Assembly (NCBI GenBank): GCA_030705825.1
Contig: JAUZPR010000007.1
Coordinates: 1 to 53,676, forward strand
DNA length: 53,676 nt
Reading direction: 5' to 3'
Source: Bacillota bacterium
Lineage (GTDB): Bacteria > Bacillota > Clostridia > Acetivibrionales > JANLFN01
The notes below the pieces were generated by a model that saw only the letters and a program-made list of their open reading frames with translations, had not been told where the DNA came from and searched no databases. How positions within the stretch are numbered: position 1 is the stretch's first letter; every line of letters starts with the position of its first letter. Made by a program: the position numbers and the translations under genes. This document shows positions 14,430-24,212 of this stretch, in pieces.

Positions 14430-16841
14430 TTACATTACTACATCAACCTTATGACTCTTACCATCATTGAACACAGGGACTTTATTCCCGTTTAACGGTT
14501 TACCGTCAACCTGTACCGACTTAACTCCCTTGCATACACCCGCCGATTTCTTTATGTTAATTTCATAGGTTGAATTTCTGAACTTTCTCTTCATTGTAAA
14601 ACGATTCCAATTGGATGGTATACAGGGATTAATTACAAGCCCGTCATAATCTGCCTGAACTCCAAGTATATACTTGGTAGCAGCCTGATAAACCCAGGAT
14701 GATGTACCTGAAAGCCAGCTGTTCCTACCCAGTCCGAACTGAGGATGTTCATCTCCCAAGATATTCTGCGGATATACATAAGGTTCGCATTCGTATTGGT
14801 CAAGAACGTCATTTTTATATACTGGATTTATTTGTGTATAATACTGGAAGGCCCTGTCACCGTTACCCACAATTGTTTCAGCTATCATTGCCCACGGGTT
14901 TGTGTGCAGGAATATTCCTCCGTTTTCCTTTGCTCCCGGAGGATAGGTAGTTATACCTCCCTTTTCCGGAACATAACCATTATATCCCGGAGTACTCAGC
15001 TTGACTCCATTCCTTGTATTCAACATTCTATTTACCGATTCAAGAGCAATTTTTGCCCTCTTATCGTCAGCAAAACCGGACATAACACTCCAGGTCTGAG
15101 CATTGATATAGATCTTACCTTTATCATTGGAATTAGAACCAATGGGTTCTCCGTTATAATCAAAGTATCTTACATACCATTCTCCGTCCCAGGCATGTTT
15201 ATTTACGTTAGCTCTAATTTCTTCATAATACTGTTCATACAAGCCCGTTTTTTCGGTATCACCTATATACTTCAGCAGATTTATCAATTCTTTAATGGCT
15301 GCACCATATAGATTTGCCGTAAACATTGATTCAGCACCTGTCGGCAGGTTTACAGTATCGTTCCAGTCTGCAAAGCCCAGAAGCGGGATTCCATGAGCTC
15401 CTACATCCTTATATGTAAATTCAACAGCACGTTTCATGTGATCAAGAACAGTCCCTGTTTCAATAGGATTATCGTTTTTGTCCTTTTCATAATAAGGAAT
15501 GTCTTTTGATAGAAACTCAAAACTACCGGTTTCTTTCAGGTAGGTACATACAGCTAAAATGATCCACAGATGATCATCACTGTAATACTTCGGCCTGTCT
15601 TCCATTTCTGCCGAGTCACCTACTGATCCTTCCATAGTCAACGGATTGAACTGATGCATGGCAGACCCGTTACGCTTCTGTACGCTCAGTAATTTTTCAA
15701 TAAGTACTCTTCCTTCTTCAGGAATATGTGCAAGCACACCCATAACGTCCTGTGAGCTGTCCCTGAAACCGATACCTCTGCTTGAACCGAAGCCAAGCTG
15801 GTACAAAGAAAGGTATCTTGACCAGTTCTTTGTAATATAACACTGTCTGGGATTATGGATATTCAGCATAGTGTTCATTGCAGCATCAGGAGTATCTACA
15901 ACAATAGTATCGAGATATTCGTCCCAGAACTTCTTGAGCTGGTCAAATGCAGCGTCAACATTCTTAACATCACGGAATTTTTCTATGGATACTTCGTCTG
16001 CTTCGATATTTGTACATTGTCCAAGCTGGGTAATTATTGTTCTGCTTTCACCTTTTTTGATATCCCCAAGATGATGCATCAACGCACCGATGTTATCACC
16101 CCTTAAAGCCTCATAATTGCTTAACTCATCATTAAGTAGACTCAAAGGACATTTCCATGTGCCGTACCCATTATCACCGAGGAATTTGCTTCTATCCGAT
16201 TCAAAAGATGCTACGGGATAGTTTGATGTAATAAAATTAAGCCTCAACTCTTTATTCATAAAGGCATATTGTGCTAATAGTTTCAGACCATCAGCTTCTT
16301 CAAAAAGCTTTGACTGCATTGTTTGAGGAACCCAGTCTGCATTAGTAAGCTGCATAAGAGCATTAAAGTGAGTATATTCAACAACGGGTATAGCATCTAT
16401 ATTCAGAGTGTTATCGTTGAGATTTGCAACTGTTATTTTTCTAATGACTCTGGATTCTCCAACAGGAACAAATATCAAAACATCTGTCCTTATTCCGTAA
16501 AATTCTGAAATTATCCTGCTGTATCCAAGACCGACGTGGCACTCATATTTATCATATTTATCAAGTGTAGGTACAAAGAATGGTGAAAATATTTTATAGG
16601 AGCCATTTTCTTTATACCTTAAGTAAAGTGTTTCACCTTTGAAATCTGAATCTGGCATTTGAGGTATGTACTTTATTATTCTGTTTAAAGCCGGGTCACC
16701 CTTACAAATAAGTGAACCACCTGTGTTATCTACAAAACCTCCGAAGCTTAAACCGCCGATATAATTTATCCATTTAACCGGAGTCTTGGGGTTCGTAATA
16801 ACATATTCCCTGTTTTCATTATCAAATAAACCGTAATTCAT
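14430..16841 (-). CDS. cbpA: GH94 cellobiose/cellodextrin phosphorylase
   Basis: 803 residues, the usual length of GH94 cellobiose phosphorylases. The N-terminal beta-sandwich (about 1-300) begins with GLFDNENREYVITNP. The (alpha/alpha)6 catalytic domain contains GSSRGIGFRDSSQDVMG (about 352-368, sugar and phosphate site) and GFADWND, where Asp492 fits the general acid. It should split cellobiose or short cellodextrins with phosphate into glucose 1-phosphate and a shortened sugar in the cytoplasm, saving ATP. AGGAGATAGCTT precedes the ATG. It is the last gene of the cuaABC transport operon, so imported sugar is passed straight to it. By position it corresponds to cbpA of R. cellulolyticum; preference for cellobiose over longer chains is not visible from sequence alone. 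Confidence 0.92.
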   Translation of the reverse strand: MNYGLFDNENREYVITNPKTPVKWINYIGGLSFGGFVDNTGGSLICKGDPALNRIIKYIPQMPDSDFKGETLYLRYKENGSYKIFSPFFVPTLDKYDKYECHVGLGYSRIISEFYGIRTDVLIFVPVGESRVIRKITVANLNDNTLNIDAIPVVEYTHFNALMQLTNADWVPQTMQSKLFEEADGLKLLAQYAFMNKELRLNFITSNYPVASFESDRSKFLGDNGYGTWKCPLSLLNDELSNYEALRGDNIGALMHHLGDIKKGESRTIITQLGQCTNIEADEVSIEKFRDVKNVDAAFDQLKKFWDEYLDTIVVDTPDAAMNTMLNIHNPRQCYITKNWSRYLSLYQLGFGSSRGIGFRDSSQDVMGVLAHIPEEGRVLIEKLLSVQKRNGSAMHQFNPLTMEGSVGDSAEMEDRPKYYSDDHLWIILAVCTYLKETGSFEFLSKDIPYYEKDKNDNPIETGTVLDHMKRAVEFTYKDVGAHGIPLLGFADWNDTVNLPTGAESMFTANLYGAAIKELINLLKYIGDTEKTGLYEQYYEEIRANVNKHAWDGEWYVRYFDYNGEPIGSNSNDKGKIYINAQTWSVMSGFADDKRAKIALESVNRMLNTRNGVKLSTPGYNGYVPEKGGITTYPPGAKENGGIFLHTNPWAMIAETIVGNGDRAFQYYTQINPVYKNDVLDQYECEPYVYPQNILGDEHPQFGLGRNSWLSGTSSWVYQAATKYILGVQADYDGLVINPCIPSNWNRFTMKRKFRNSTYEINIKKSAGVCKGVKSVQVDGKPLNGNKVPVFNDGKSHKVDVVM

Positions 16842-16925
16842 AAGCTATCTCCTACTTATATGTAATTATGAAAAGGTGATAGCCTACTTTTATGTAAGCT
16901 ATCACCATAATAACAATTTATAGTA

Positions 16926-17807
16926 TTAACCTTTTACAGCTCCGGCAGTAAGTCCGCCGATTATATATTTCGAAGCAAATATGAATACAATCATGATTGG
17001 TACAACCGATATTGCAAGTGAAGTATAAACAGCTCCGAATTGGTCTCTGTAGAAACCATTAACCATGTATGTCATAATCGGAACGGTATACCTGTCTTCC
17101 CTCTGCATTATAACCAATGGAGTGAAGAAGTTGTTCCATGAAGTTATAAATGTGAATATGGACATGGTTGCAATTGATGGAGTTATCAAAGGAAGAACTA
17201 TCCTGTTAAATATCTTGAACTCACCACAGCCATCCATACGCGCCGATTCTATGAGTGAATTGGATATGGCTCCTTCTATATAACCTCGTACAAAGAATAC
17301 AAGATTGGCATTTGCCGCCATTGGAAGTATCAATGCAAGTGGGTTACTGATAAGGTGCATTGCGTTCATCAACTGATAGAATCCGATTATACCCAATTGT
17401 GGAGGAATCATCATTGTTGCCATAACAGCCCAGAACAAAATGTTTTTGCCCCTAAACTTGTATTTTGCGAAGCCATATGCTGCTAGGGAACCAAAATATG
17501 CGGATAAGAGTGTTCCGAAAACAGATATTATTACACTGTTTTGGAAACCATACCAATATCTTGGTGTATTTTTCATTATTACTTTGTAGTTGGCAATCAA
17601 TTGGTCACTTGGTAAAAGATTTATTTTTGCTCCAATATCATAACTACTATGGGTAGCATTTATCAACATCATGTAAAAAGGTATAAAACATATTAGTGCC
17701 AAAACTATCAAACCAACATACAAGAATATTCTGCTTGAACTAAAGTTTTTTCCTCTATTCAAAGAAACTTGTCTGTTTGTCTTTATTTTTACAGCCTCAT
17801 TCGCCAT
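16926..17807 (-). CDS. cuaC: Cellodextrin ABC transporter permease, MalG type
   Basis: 293 residues. Six transmembrane helices with the binding-protein-dependent permease signature ESARMDGCGEFKIFNRIVLPLI (EAA loop) at about 190-211. The C-terminus GGLTAGAVKG is typical of MalG/CUT1 proteins. I chose the ATG at 17807, preceded by GGGGGTGA; the longer frame would start inside cuaB. It lies 14 bases after the cuaB stop. With CuaB it forms the membrane channel of a CUT1 sugar importer. Confidence 0.9.
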   Translation of the reverse strand: MANEAVKIKTNRQVSLNRGKNFSSSRIFLYVGLIVLALICFIPFYMMLINATHSSYDIGAKINLLPSDQLIANYKVIMKNTPRYWYGFQNSVIISVFGTLLSAYFGSLAAYGFAKYKFRGKNILFWAVMATMMIPPQLGIIGFYQLMNAMHLISNPLALILPMAANANLVFFVRGYIEGAISNSLIESARMDGCGEFKIFNRIVLPLITPSIATMSIFTFITSWNNFFTPLVIMQREDRYTVPIMTYMVNGFYRDQFGAVYTSLAISVVPIMIVFIFASKYIIGGLTAGAVKG

Positions 17808-17820
17808 ATTAGTCACCCCC

Positions 17821-18732
17821 TTAATCGATTGATACATCTCTGTTAATAAATTTAAATGCGATAATAACGAATATTGTCGTCAAAATACAGAGACCCACAC
17901 CTATTGAAGCTCCATAACCATAATTGTTTGCTTGGAAAGTCTGACTGTACAGGTACATACTGATAGTTTGCGCTGAATAATCAGGCGCACCAGTACCGCT
18001 GGTCAACATGTATGGAACATCGAATATTGCCAAACCACCAATTATTGAAGTAACTATATTATAAAGAATTGTTGGTCTCAAGCTTGGAAGAGTAATATAG
18101 CGAAATTTTTTCCACCAGCCTGCACCGTCAACATCTCCGGCTTCATACAGTTCCTCAGGTATAGCTTTTATACCTGCCATAAAAATAATCATACTATATC
18201 CGAACCACAACCACCAAAGTAAGAATGAACACAGGAAACGAGTCCAGAATATCGATCCAAAAAAGTTTGTTGCTGAATCAGTAGTTGAAATTCCTAAAGA
18301 TATCAACAAATTATTAACCGTACCACCCTGCCATGCAAACAGCTGGAAGAATAGACCTGCAATTGATACTGCAGTTACCAGAGCCGGGAAAAAGTAAACA
18401 GCTCTGAAAATGCCTTTGCCTTTCAATTTCTTGTCGTTAAGAACCACAGCAAGAATTATTGCAAAAATCATCTGTGGCGTTACAGCGAAAAGCCATATTT
18501 TAAAAGTATTTAGAATACTATCCCAGAAAAAGTGATCTTTTACCAGGTGTTTAAAATTGTCTATTCCTATAAATGCTGGTGCAATAGTACTTCCATCCCA
18601 TTTTGTGAAGCTCAGGTAAATTGAATATACCAAAGGATACGCTGTAAATAACAGCATTGCCACAAAGAACGGAAAAATGAAGAAGTAACCATATCTGCCA
18701 TACTTGTCATCAATCTGTAATCGTTTGAGCAA
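17821..18732 (-). CDS. cuaB: Cellodextrin ABC transporter permease, MalF type
   Basis: 303 residues from a TTG start at 18732, with GGGGGTGG 8 bases upstream; the longer frame to 18783 has no ribosome binding site. Six transmembrane helices (first at FFIFPFFVAMLLFTAYPLVYS). The EAA loop is ELYEAGDVDGAGWWKKFRYI, at about residues 205-225. Pairs with CuaC. An intrinsic terminator separates it from cuaA, so it is probably expressed by partial read-through at a lower level than the binding protein. Confidence 0.9.
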   Translation of the reverse strand: MLKRLQIDDKYGRYGYFFIFPFFVAMLLFTAYPLVYSIYLSFTKWDGSTIAPAFIGIDNFKHLVKDHFFWDSILNTFKIWLFAVTPQMIFAIILAVVLNDKKLKGKGIFRAVYFFPALVTAVSIAGLFFQLFAWQGGTVNNLLISLGISTTDSATNFFGSIFWTRFLCSFLLWWLWFGYSMIIFMAGIKAIPEELYEAGDVDGAGWWKKFRYITLPSLRPTILYNIVTSIIGGLAIFDVPYMLTSGTGAPDYSAQTISMYLYSQTFQANNYGYGASIGVGLCILTTIFVIIAFKFINRDVSID

Positions 18733-18836
18733 AATTATCCACCCCCAGAATTTCTTAATAAAATCGTAGCCATAATAACTCAAAATAATATAAATAAATC
18801 TATAATAAAATTTTATTATTTTCCCAATTTAATTTG

Positions 18837-18880
18837 AAAAAAACTGCCCTATTGTCCCTATAGGAGCAACAGGGCAGTTC
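18837..18880 (-). terminator. Intra-operon terminator/attenuator between cuaA and cuaB
   Basis: ACTGCCCT/AGGGCAGT with an inner stem TTG-CTCC/GGGACAA, followed by TTTTTTTC on the minus strand. It lies just after the cuaA stop and before cuaB. Confidence 0.85.
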
Positions 18881-18889
18881 CAAAACCAA

Positions 18890-20272
18890 TTATTCTATAG
18901 TCAAATCAGGATATTTAGCTTTAACTGCATCTTTGAATTTCTTGATAGCGTCTTCTTTGGTCTTTGTAGTTCCATTGAAGAAGTCATCAGTTGCAGTCTG
19001 GAATGCAAGGTTGATAGTATCATCTTTATCAGTGAACAATGCACCGTTAATCTTAGCTACATCATCAGCAGTCCATACTTTGTAAGGATTCTGATTTACA
19101 GTCTTGTTGATGAAGGAATCATCATTTCCGAGTTCGCCGATGAGGTCAGTGTTGTTGATGAAGTCACCGGTCTGTTTAGCCCATGCTTTGAGGTGATCAG
19201 GATCGGAAGTATACCACTTAACAAGTCTCCAAGCAAGTTCTTTGTTCTGTGACTTGCTGTATACACCAAACCATGTGCCGCCCCAGAAATAAGACCAAGG
19301 ACCTTTTGCCAATCCCCATCTACCCTTGTCAACGTTAGCCTTATCGTTGGTTGCAATTATGTAAGGAATTCCCCATGTAGGAATAGCATACATAAATGTT
19401 ACATCATCAGCAAAGGAAGCTGTCCAAGGATTCTGCCAAGCTTTCTTACCTGCATCATATTTTCCGTCTCTAACTTTCTTCATAACGTCGATGAATGTAG
19501 TCATCATAGGATCTAAGATAAGCTTGTTGTCTTTTACCCATGCATCTGCACGAGCGCCTCTAGCCATCTGGTACAATTCATCCTGGCTAGGAATGAGTTT
19601 TGCTTTTCCGCCACTCTTGTCAGAAAGAGTCTTAGCAACTTCTAACATCTTGTCAGGAGTTGAAATCATGTCTGAAATCTTTGCAGGATCATCAGTACCG
19701 AGATATTTAGTAGCCATATCTCTCTTGTATCCTACAGCACCAGGAGTTGCCTGATGTGAAAGTGCTCTGAGAACGCCCTTTGTATCAGTACCAATCTGTA
19801 CTGTGTAAGGAACCATTTTACCAGTTACGTCTTTTGCGTTGTAAGGAGCAGCGCTGAGATCGTCATAGCAGTCAGCCAAGTTAACAAATCTTGTAACGAA
19901 AGCTGATTCTGCAGGGATGATATCAGGAACACCACTGCCTGACCTTAAAGCAGCAGTAAGTTTAGTCTGATATGCAAGGTTAGTATCGATTGTAACCTGG
20001 AGATCGATTTTAACCTTCGGGAATTCTGTCTGTAATGCTTTCTGCAATGTAGGTCCATCAGACTGATTGAAGTGCCACAATAAAATACTACCTGATAAAT
20101 CTGCATCGCTAGTTGGTGCAGCAGCTGTGCTAGCTGTAGGTGCTGCTGAAGAAGCAGGAGCAGCTGTACTTGTGCTCTTGTCAGATGAGCTTCCGCATCC
20201 AACAACCACTGTAGCAAACATGAACACGCAAACTACCATTGCCAAGACCTTAATGAGACTTGATTTTCTCAT
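18890..20272 (-). CDS. cuaA: Cellodextrin-binding lipoprotein of the ABC importer
   Basis: 460 residues. Lipoprotein signal with lipobox VVVGC (Cys26), a Ser/Ala/Thr-rich linker to about residue 60, then a family 1 extracellular solute-binding fold (SGSILLWHFNQSDGPTLQKAL...; AWRLVKWYTSD near the C-terminus). It should capture cellodextrins and deliver them to CuaB/CuaC. An AGGAGG lies upstream of the ATG (about 20283-20288). No ATPase gene is in the cluster, so a shared MsmK-type ATPase elsewhere must power uptake. It corresponds by order to cuaA of R. cellulolyticum. Confidence 0.9.
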   Translation of the reverse strand: MRKSSLIKVLAMVVCVFMFATVVVGCGSSSDKSTSTAAPASSAAPTASTAAAPTSDADLSGSILLWHFNQSDGPTLQKALQTEFPKVKIDLQVTIDTNLAYQTKLTAALRSGSGVPDIIPAESAFVTRFVNLADCYDDLSAAPYNAKDVTGKMVPYTVQIGTDTKGVLRALSHQATPGAVGYKRDMATKYLGTDDPAKISDMISTPDKMLEVAKTLSDKSGGKAKLIPSQDELYQMARGARADAWVKDNKLILDPMMTTFIDVMKKVRDGKYDAGKKAWQNPWTASFADDVTFMYAIPTWGIPYIIATNDKANVDKGRWGLAKGPWSYFWGGTWFGVYSKSQNKELAWRLVKWYTSDPDHLKAWAKQTGDFINNTDLIGELGNDDSFINKTVNQNPYKVWTADDVAKINGALFTDKDDTINLAFQTATDDFFNGTTKTKEDAIKKFKDAVKAKYPDLTIE

Positions 20273-20734
20273 TTTCTAACCATCCTCCTTGTATATTCTT
20301 TTTTTTTATATTAAATTACGTAACTTTATGTGACCATAAAGTCAGCGCAACATAATATCGCCGAGCAAACAAAAAATCTGCCGTCGAAGTCATCACACTG
20401 TTTGAAAAATAAAGGAGGCCCATTATTCAAATCACTTTAATTTAAATAAAAGGCGAAACTGAATCTATACTATGATTTTATAAGAAAAAGGACTTATAAA
20501 AAATGGAGACTATTGCACTATTGTGTACCAGGTTGTTTACTTGGGAATGCAAATAATTACAACAAGATTTTGCAACGTTTTATGTCCTTTCTGAGCCTTT
20601 CATTTGTTGAAGCATGTACACAATGTGTGCTTTAAGCAAGTCATCCAAATTTATTATTTAAATTAAACTTAAGTTACTAAATTTGTAGGACAAGATTTTC
20701 TATCTGCTTTGTGCAATATTAGATACCTCATGCA
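20273..20734 (-). promoter_or_regulatory. Regulatory region between cuaR and cuaA
   Basis: 462 bases with no gene. It holds a palindrome with arms ACTTTATG/CATAAAGT (20323..20342) in the probable cuaA leader, and two inverted copies of ATTGTGTAC (20520..20528 and 20616..20624), the second inside an imperfect dyad AAGCA...TGCTT (20612..20634). These are candidate binding sites for CuaR or another regulator; no exact cre box was found. No confident -35/-10 pair could be assigned. Confidence 0.4.
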
Positions 20735-22369
20735 TTAATTTGAGTTTTGCAGTTCCCTATATTCTGTCGGTGTAACACCTACATATTTCTTAAAAAGCTT
20801 TGAAAAATAGTGAGCATCAGGTATTCCCACCATTTCCGCGATTTCATATGCTTTATACTGTACATCCTTCAGAAGCTCTTTTGCTTTTTCTATTCTTATT
20901 TCATTAAGATAGTCTACAAAATTCTTTCCCAATTCCTTTTTAAACATCCTGCTTATATAATACGTACTTACATAAATGTTCCTGGCTACTTCATTCAAAG
21001 TAACTTGTTCATTATAATGTTCCTTAAGATAATCAATAGCCTTTCTCAATATAAGTTTGATGCTTCTGTTATTAAAACTGTTTACTTTGGAAGCTACACT
21101 TACCGAGATCTCCTCCATCAATTCATTCAGATCCTTGATTGATTCGCACTTCTGTATAAGATTATATAAACTTCCAATATCCCTTTTGGGGTCTATTTTC
21201 TTGTCATTGTCCGCAACTGATATTGATATCCGGATATTATTAATGGATGATATTGTATTCCAATAAAAATTCCTTAAATATTCCATGCCTATCTTTTCAG
21301 CAGCATCGGTTACATAGCTGAAAATTTCATCAAGCTTACTTTTTACAGCTATCAAATTGCCGGCTTTAATTCCTTCAATCAGGATTTTCTGATTCTTCTC
21401 AAGTATAGAGTAGTCATCATATTTGAAGAAGGAATCCAAATCCTTATAAAAAATTACCGAATTATTTCCTATATAAAATTTGTGTTCAAGCGCTTCCTGA
21501 CATTCTCTCAGCTTTTCAGGCAGCTGTAGCGGCCCTGTTCCTTCTTCACTCACTGCCAGGGTTATTGTAAAGCCAAAGCAGTTTTGTACTATTTCCTGAA
21601 GATATGTGCATTTACTGCTTATATCCTCAAAGCATTCGGTTGTTTCCCCAAGCGGTTCAACTATAAATGCAATAAGATTATTATCGAGTGATATGCTCAC
21701 GACTCTAAACTTATCTGAAAATACTTCATCAAATGAGTTAATAATTCCAAATTGATAAAGGTGTTTATTATACTGCTCGGTTTTTGAATCGGCCTTGCTC
21801 TCGCTTTCATTTTCAGCGATGATCAGTGCAAACTTTCCTATATCTATATCGAGTATTTCCAGATTGGCGCCAATTTCAGTATCATTTGTACTGATTTCAT
21901 ACATTATATTATATAAAAGCTTTTCTCTTAATATCGGTATGTTTTGTTCAAATATTTTCTTGAACTTTCCGAATTCAGCATCCCTGTCCTTCTGGAATTT
22001 CAATTCCTTAACCGCTCTTTTTATAACCGAATTAAGTTCCTCTATTTTTGTGGGTTTCAGGAGATAATCAAAAGCACCCAGCTTAATTGCCTCCTGTGCA
22101 TATTCAAAGTCTCTGTAGCCCGTCATAATGATAACCTTACTTTGAGGTATGACATTCTTTATTTCTCTTATCATTGTCAGCCCGTCTACTTCGGGCATTT
22201 TTATATCTGTTATTACTATATCCGGATAAAGCTGACTGATAAGCTTATACCCCTCCATACCGTCAGAGGCCTCACCACAGACATCACAGTCAAATTGTTT
22301 CCAATTTACCGCATTACGCAAGCCTTTTCTAATTATTGATTCGTCATCAACAATCAATACCTTAAACAC
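20735..22369 (-). CDS. cuaR: YesN/AraC-type response regulator of the cellodextrin cluster
   Basis: 544 residues. N-terminal receiver domain (1-120) with acidic pair DD (9-10), phosphoacceptor Asp in VITDIKMP (about 56) and Lys in LLKPT. A long central linker domain follows (about 130-430). The C-terminal AraC/XylS double helix-turn-helix lies at about 440-540 (VTLNEVARNIYVSTYYISRMFKKELGKNF... VGVTPTEYR). GTG start with a GGGGGGG ribosome binding site 6 bases away. It lies 20 bases downstream of the sensor gene and should activate cuaABC-cbpA when phosphorylated by CuaS. Confidence 0.9.
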   Translation of the reverse strand: MFKVLIVDDESIIRKGLRNAVNWKQFDCDVCGEASDGMEGYKLISQLYPDIVITDIKMPEVDGLTMIREIKNVIPQSKVIIMTGYRDFEYAQEAIKLGAFDYLLKPTKIEELNSVIKRAVKELKFQKDRDAEFGKFKKIFEQNIPILREKLLYNIMYEISTNDTEIGANLEILDIDIGKFALIIAENESESKADSKTEQYNKHLYQFGIINSFDEVFSDKFRVVSISLDNNLIAFIVEPLGETTECFEDISSKCTYLQEIVQNCFGFTITLAVSEEGTGPLQLPEKLRECQEALEHKFYIGNNSVIFYKDLDSFFKYDDYSILEKNQKILIEGIKAGNLIAVKSKLDEIFSYVTDAAEKIGMEYLRNFYWNTISSINNIRISISVADNDKKIDPKRDIGSLYNLIQKCESIKDLNELMEEISVSVASKVNSFNNRSIKLILRKAIDYLKEHYNEQVTLNEVARNIYVSTYYISRMFKKELGKNFVDYLNEIRIEKAKELLKDVQYKAYEIAEMVGIPDAHYFSKLFKKYVGVTPTEYRELQNSN

Positions 22370-22389
22370 TTGTTACCCCCCCTTGTACA

Positions 22390-24180
22390 CTAATATTCGC
22401 GAGGAATCGTCACAATTACTTTGGTATATTTTCCTGCTTCACTTTCAATTCTCAAACCATATTTATCACCAAAGAACAATTTGATTCTTCTATTTACATT
22501 TTCTATTCCGATACTTTTCGACCGTTTCTTGCCCAGGTTCTTAAAGTATACATCATTTGTCTGTGACAGATTCTCATTGATATGCTTGAGTTCTTCGTTC
22601 TCTATACCAAGACCGTTATCAATAACTTCTATTTTCAAATCATTGTACAATCCGTATGCAGTAAGCTGGATTACTCCTTTTTCCCTTATCCTGTCAATGC
22701 CATGATAAACGGCATTTTCAATCAAAGGCTGAATAAGCAGCTTGGGAATATTGATATTTTTAACATCCTCCTGTAGACTCTTGTGAAATTCAATCCTATC
22801 TTCATATCTCCTTTTCATTATTGATATATAATTATCTATATAATCAAATTCTTCCTTGACTGTAATCAGTTTATCATCTCTTCCGATACTGGCTTCCATT
22901 AATGACGCAAGTGAAGAGACTGTTTCACTTATTTCAGGGACATTGTTGAGCTGAGCCATCCAGTTGATTGATTCAAGCGTATTAAAAAGAAAATGCGGAT
23001 TTATCTGCGCCTGTAACGCTTTAAGCTCTGCTTCCTTCCTTGTAAGCTGTTCCAGGTATATTTCATTCATCAGATAATCTATTTCTTTTGCCATTTCATT
23101 AAATGATTTATTTAAATATCCGATTTCATCCTTCCTATCGTCTTTAACTTCTGTTACGCTCTCGCCTTTTTCGAGCTTCTTCATACTCTTGACAATCCTG
23201 CTTATAGGTGTTGTTATATCAAATGCAGTATAAATGCTTAATACCGAAAGTAAAAGTACCGATGCTATACATAATATCACTACCCACCGGCCAAGTACAC
23301 TAACTTCCTTGTATAACGTACCCAATGAAATATAGGTGACTATATGCCAGTCAGGTTGTTTCATTGAGATATAGGATACCAGAAGGTTTGTTTTACCATC
23401 GGTGTAATAACCTTTTTTATTTGCCATGGTTTTTGGCAGAATACTGGTTAAAAGGTCTTTCTCTCCAGGATTCTTGCTTACAATTGTATTACCGTTTCCT
23501 GTTACTATTGCTACATTTTGTACATCGGAAGAATTCAGGCTTTGATAAACCGTTTCGAGAAACTCTTTTTTTATCATTATGACCTGAAGCCCTATTTCAC
23601 GGAAAGTATCCCTGTCGTATATTGTCCTTGTAAGATAAACATTATTGACCTTCCCGTTTTTCATGTCAACATACCATACAATCTTACCGCTGCCTTTTCT
23701 TGCCTTTTGGAGTATGTCGTTATAGTTCATGTCATATCGTATACCTGTTTTTTCGGTATTATTGTCATAAGGATAATAATCCCCTTTATTTGTAACCATA
23801 CAAACTGCCTGGATTTCCTCCCTCCTTGACAATACGAATTTCTTGAGTACATTATTAATCTCATTTTCCTTTTCGTATCTGTCAATGGCACTCATATTTT
23901 TTGTGGCGGCATCTTTCAAAACAGCATATATGGTTTCGTCATAAAGCAAATAATCAGATAAGGTTGATATGTTGGAAACATAATCATCCATTCTGAGTTC
24001 AATCATTCTGAGGATATCCTGCGAATATGCCGTAAATTTGTTTTGAATTATGTTAGAAGATATTTTGTAACTGATGAATCCAATTAAAATTAACGGTATA
24101 ATTATTTGAACATATAGAACCAGAAGCATCTTACTTCTAATCGACAGGTTTTTATACAATCTCTTGGCTTTATTCTCCAA
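22390..24180 (-). CDS. cuaS: YesM-type sensor histidine kinase of the cellodextrin cluster
   Basis: 596 residues, TTG start. Transmembrane helix 1 (about 18-38), an extracellular dCache-like sensor (about 40-300), helix 2 (about 300-322), HAMP (about 322-375), the His_kinase domain with phosphoacceptor His in NPHFLFNTLES (about 397), and an HATPase_c domain with NAVYHG, DNGLGI and GIGIENV. This is the usual architecture for sensing sugars through an accessory binding protein. It follows cuaD by 32 bases and precedes cuaR, so the three form a sensing operon. Confidence 0.92.
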   Translation of the reverse strand: MENKAKRLYKNLSIRSKMLLVLYVQIIIPLILIGFISYKISSNIIQNKFTAYSQDILRMIELRMDDYVSNISTLSDYLLYDETIYAVLKDAATKNMSAIDRYEKENEINNVLKKFVLSRREEIQAVCMVTNKGDYYPYDNNTEKTGIRYDMNYNDILQKARKGSGKIVWYVDMKNGKVNNVYLTRTIYDRDTFREIGLQVIMIKKEFLETVYQSLNSSDVQNVAIVTGNGNTIVSKNPGEKDLLTSILPKTMANKKGYYTDGKTNLLVSYISMKQPDWHIVTYISLGTLYKEVSVLGRWVVILCIASVLLLSVLSIYTAFDITTPISRIVKSMKKLEKGESVTEVKDDRKDEIGYLNKSFNEMAKEIDYLMNEIYLEQLTRKEAELKALQAQINPHFLFNTLESINWMAQLNNVPEISETVSSLASLMEASIGRDDKLITVKEEFDYIDNYISIMKRRYEDRIEFHKSLQEDVKNINIPKLLIQPLIENAVYHGIDRIREKGVIQLTAYGLYNDLKIEVIDNGLGIENEELKHINENLSQTNDVYFKNLGKKRSKSIGIENVNRRIKLFFGDKYGLRIESEAGKYTKVIVTIPREY

Positions 24181-24212
24181 ACCTATATCCCTTCCAATCG
24201 GTCATTATAAGT

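Noticed and set aside
14699-15311. Plus-strand frames of 83 and 188 codons inside cbpA
   Set aside because: They are shadows of the GH94 gene with no ribosome binding site and no domain-like sequence.
20569-20582. cre-like TTGCAACGTTTTA upstream of cuaA
   Set aside because: One base short of the cre consensus core; not enough to claim CcpA control.
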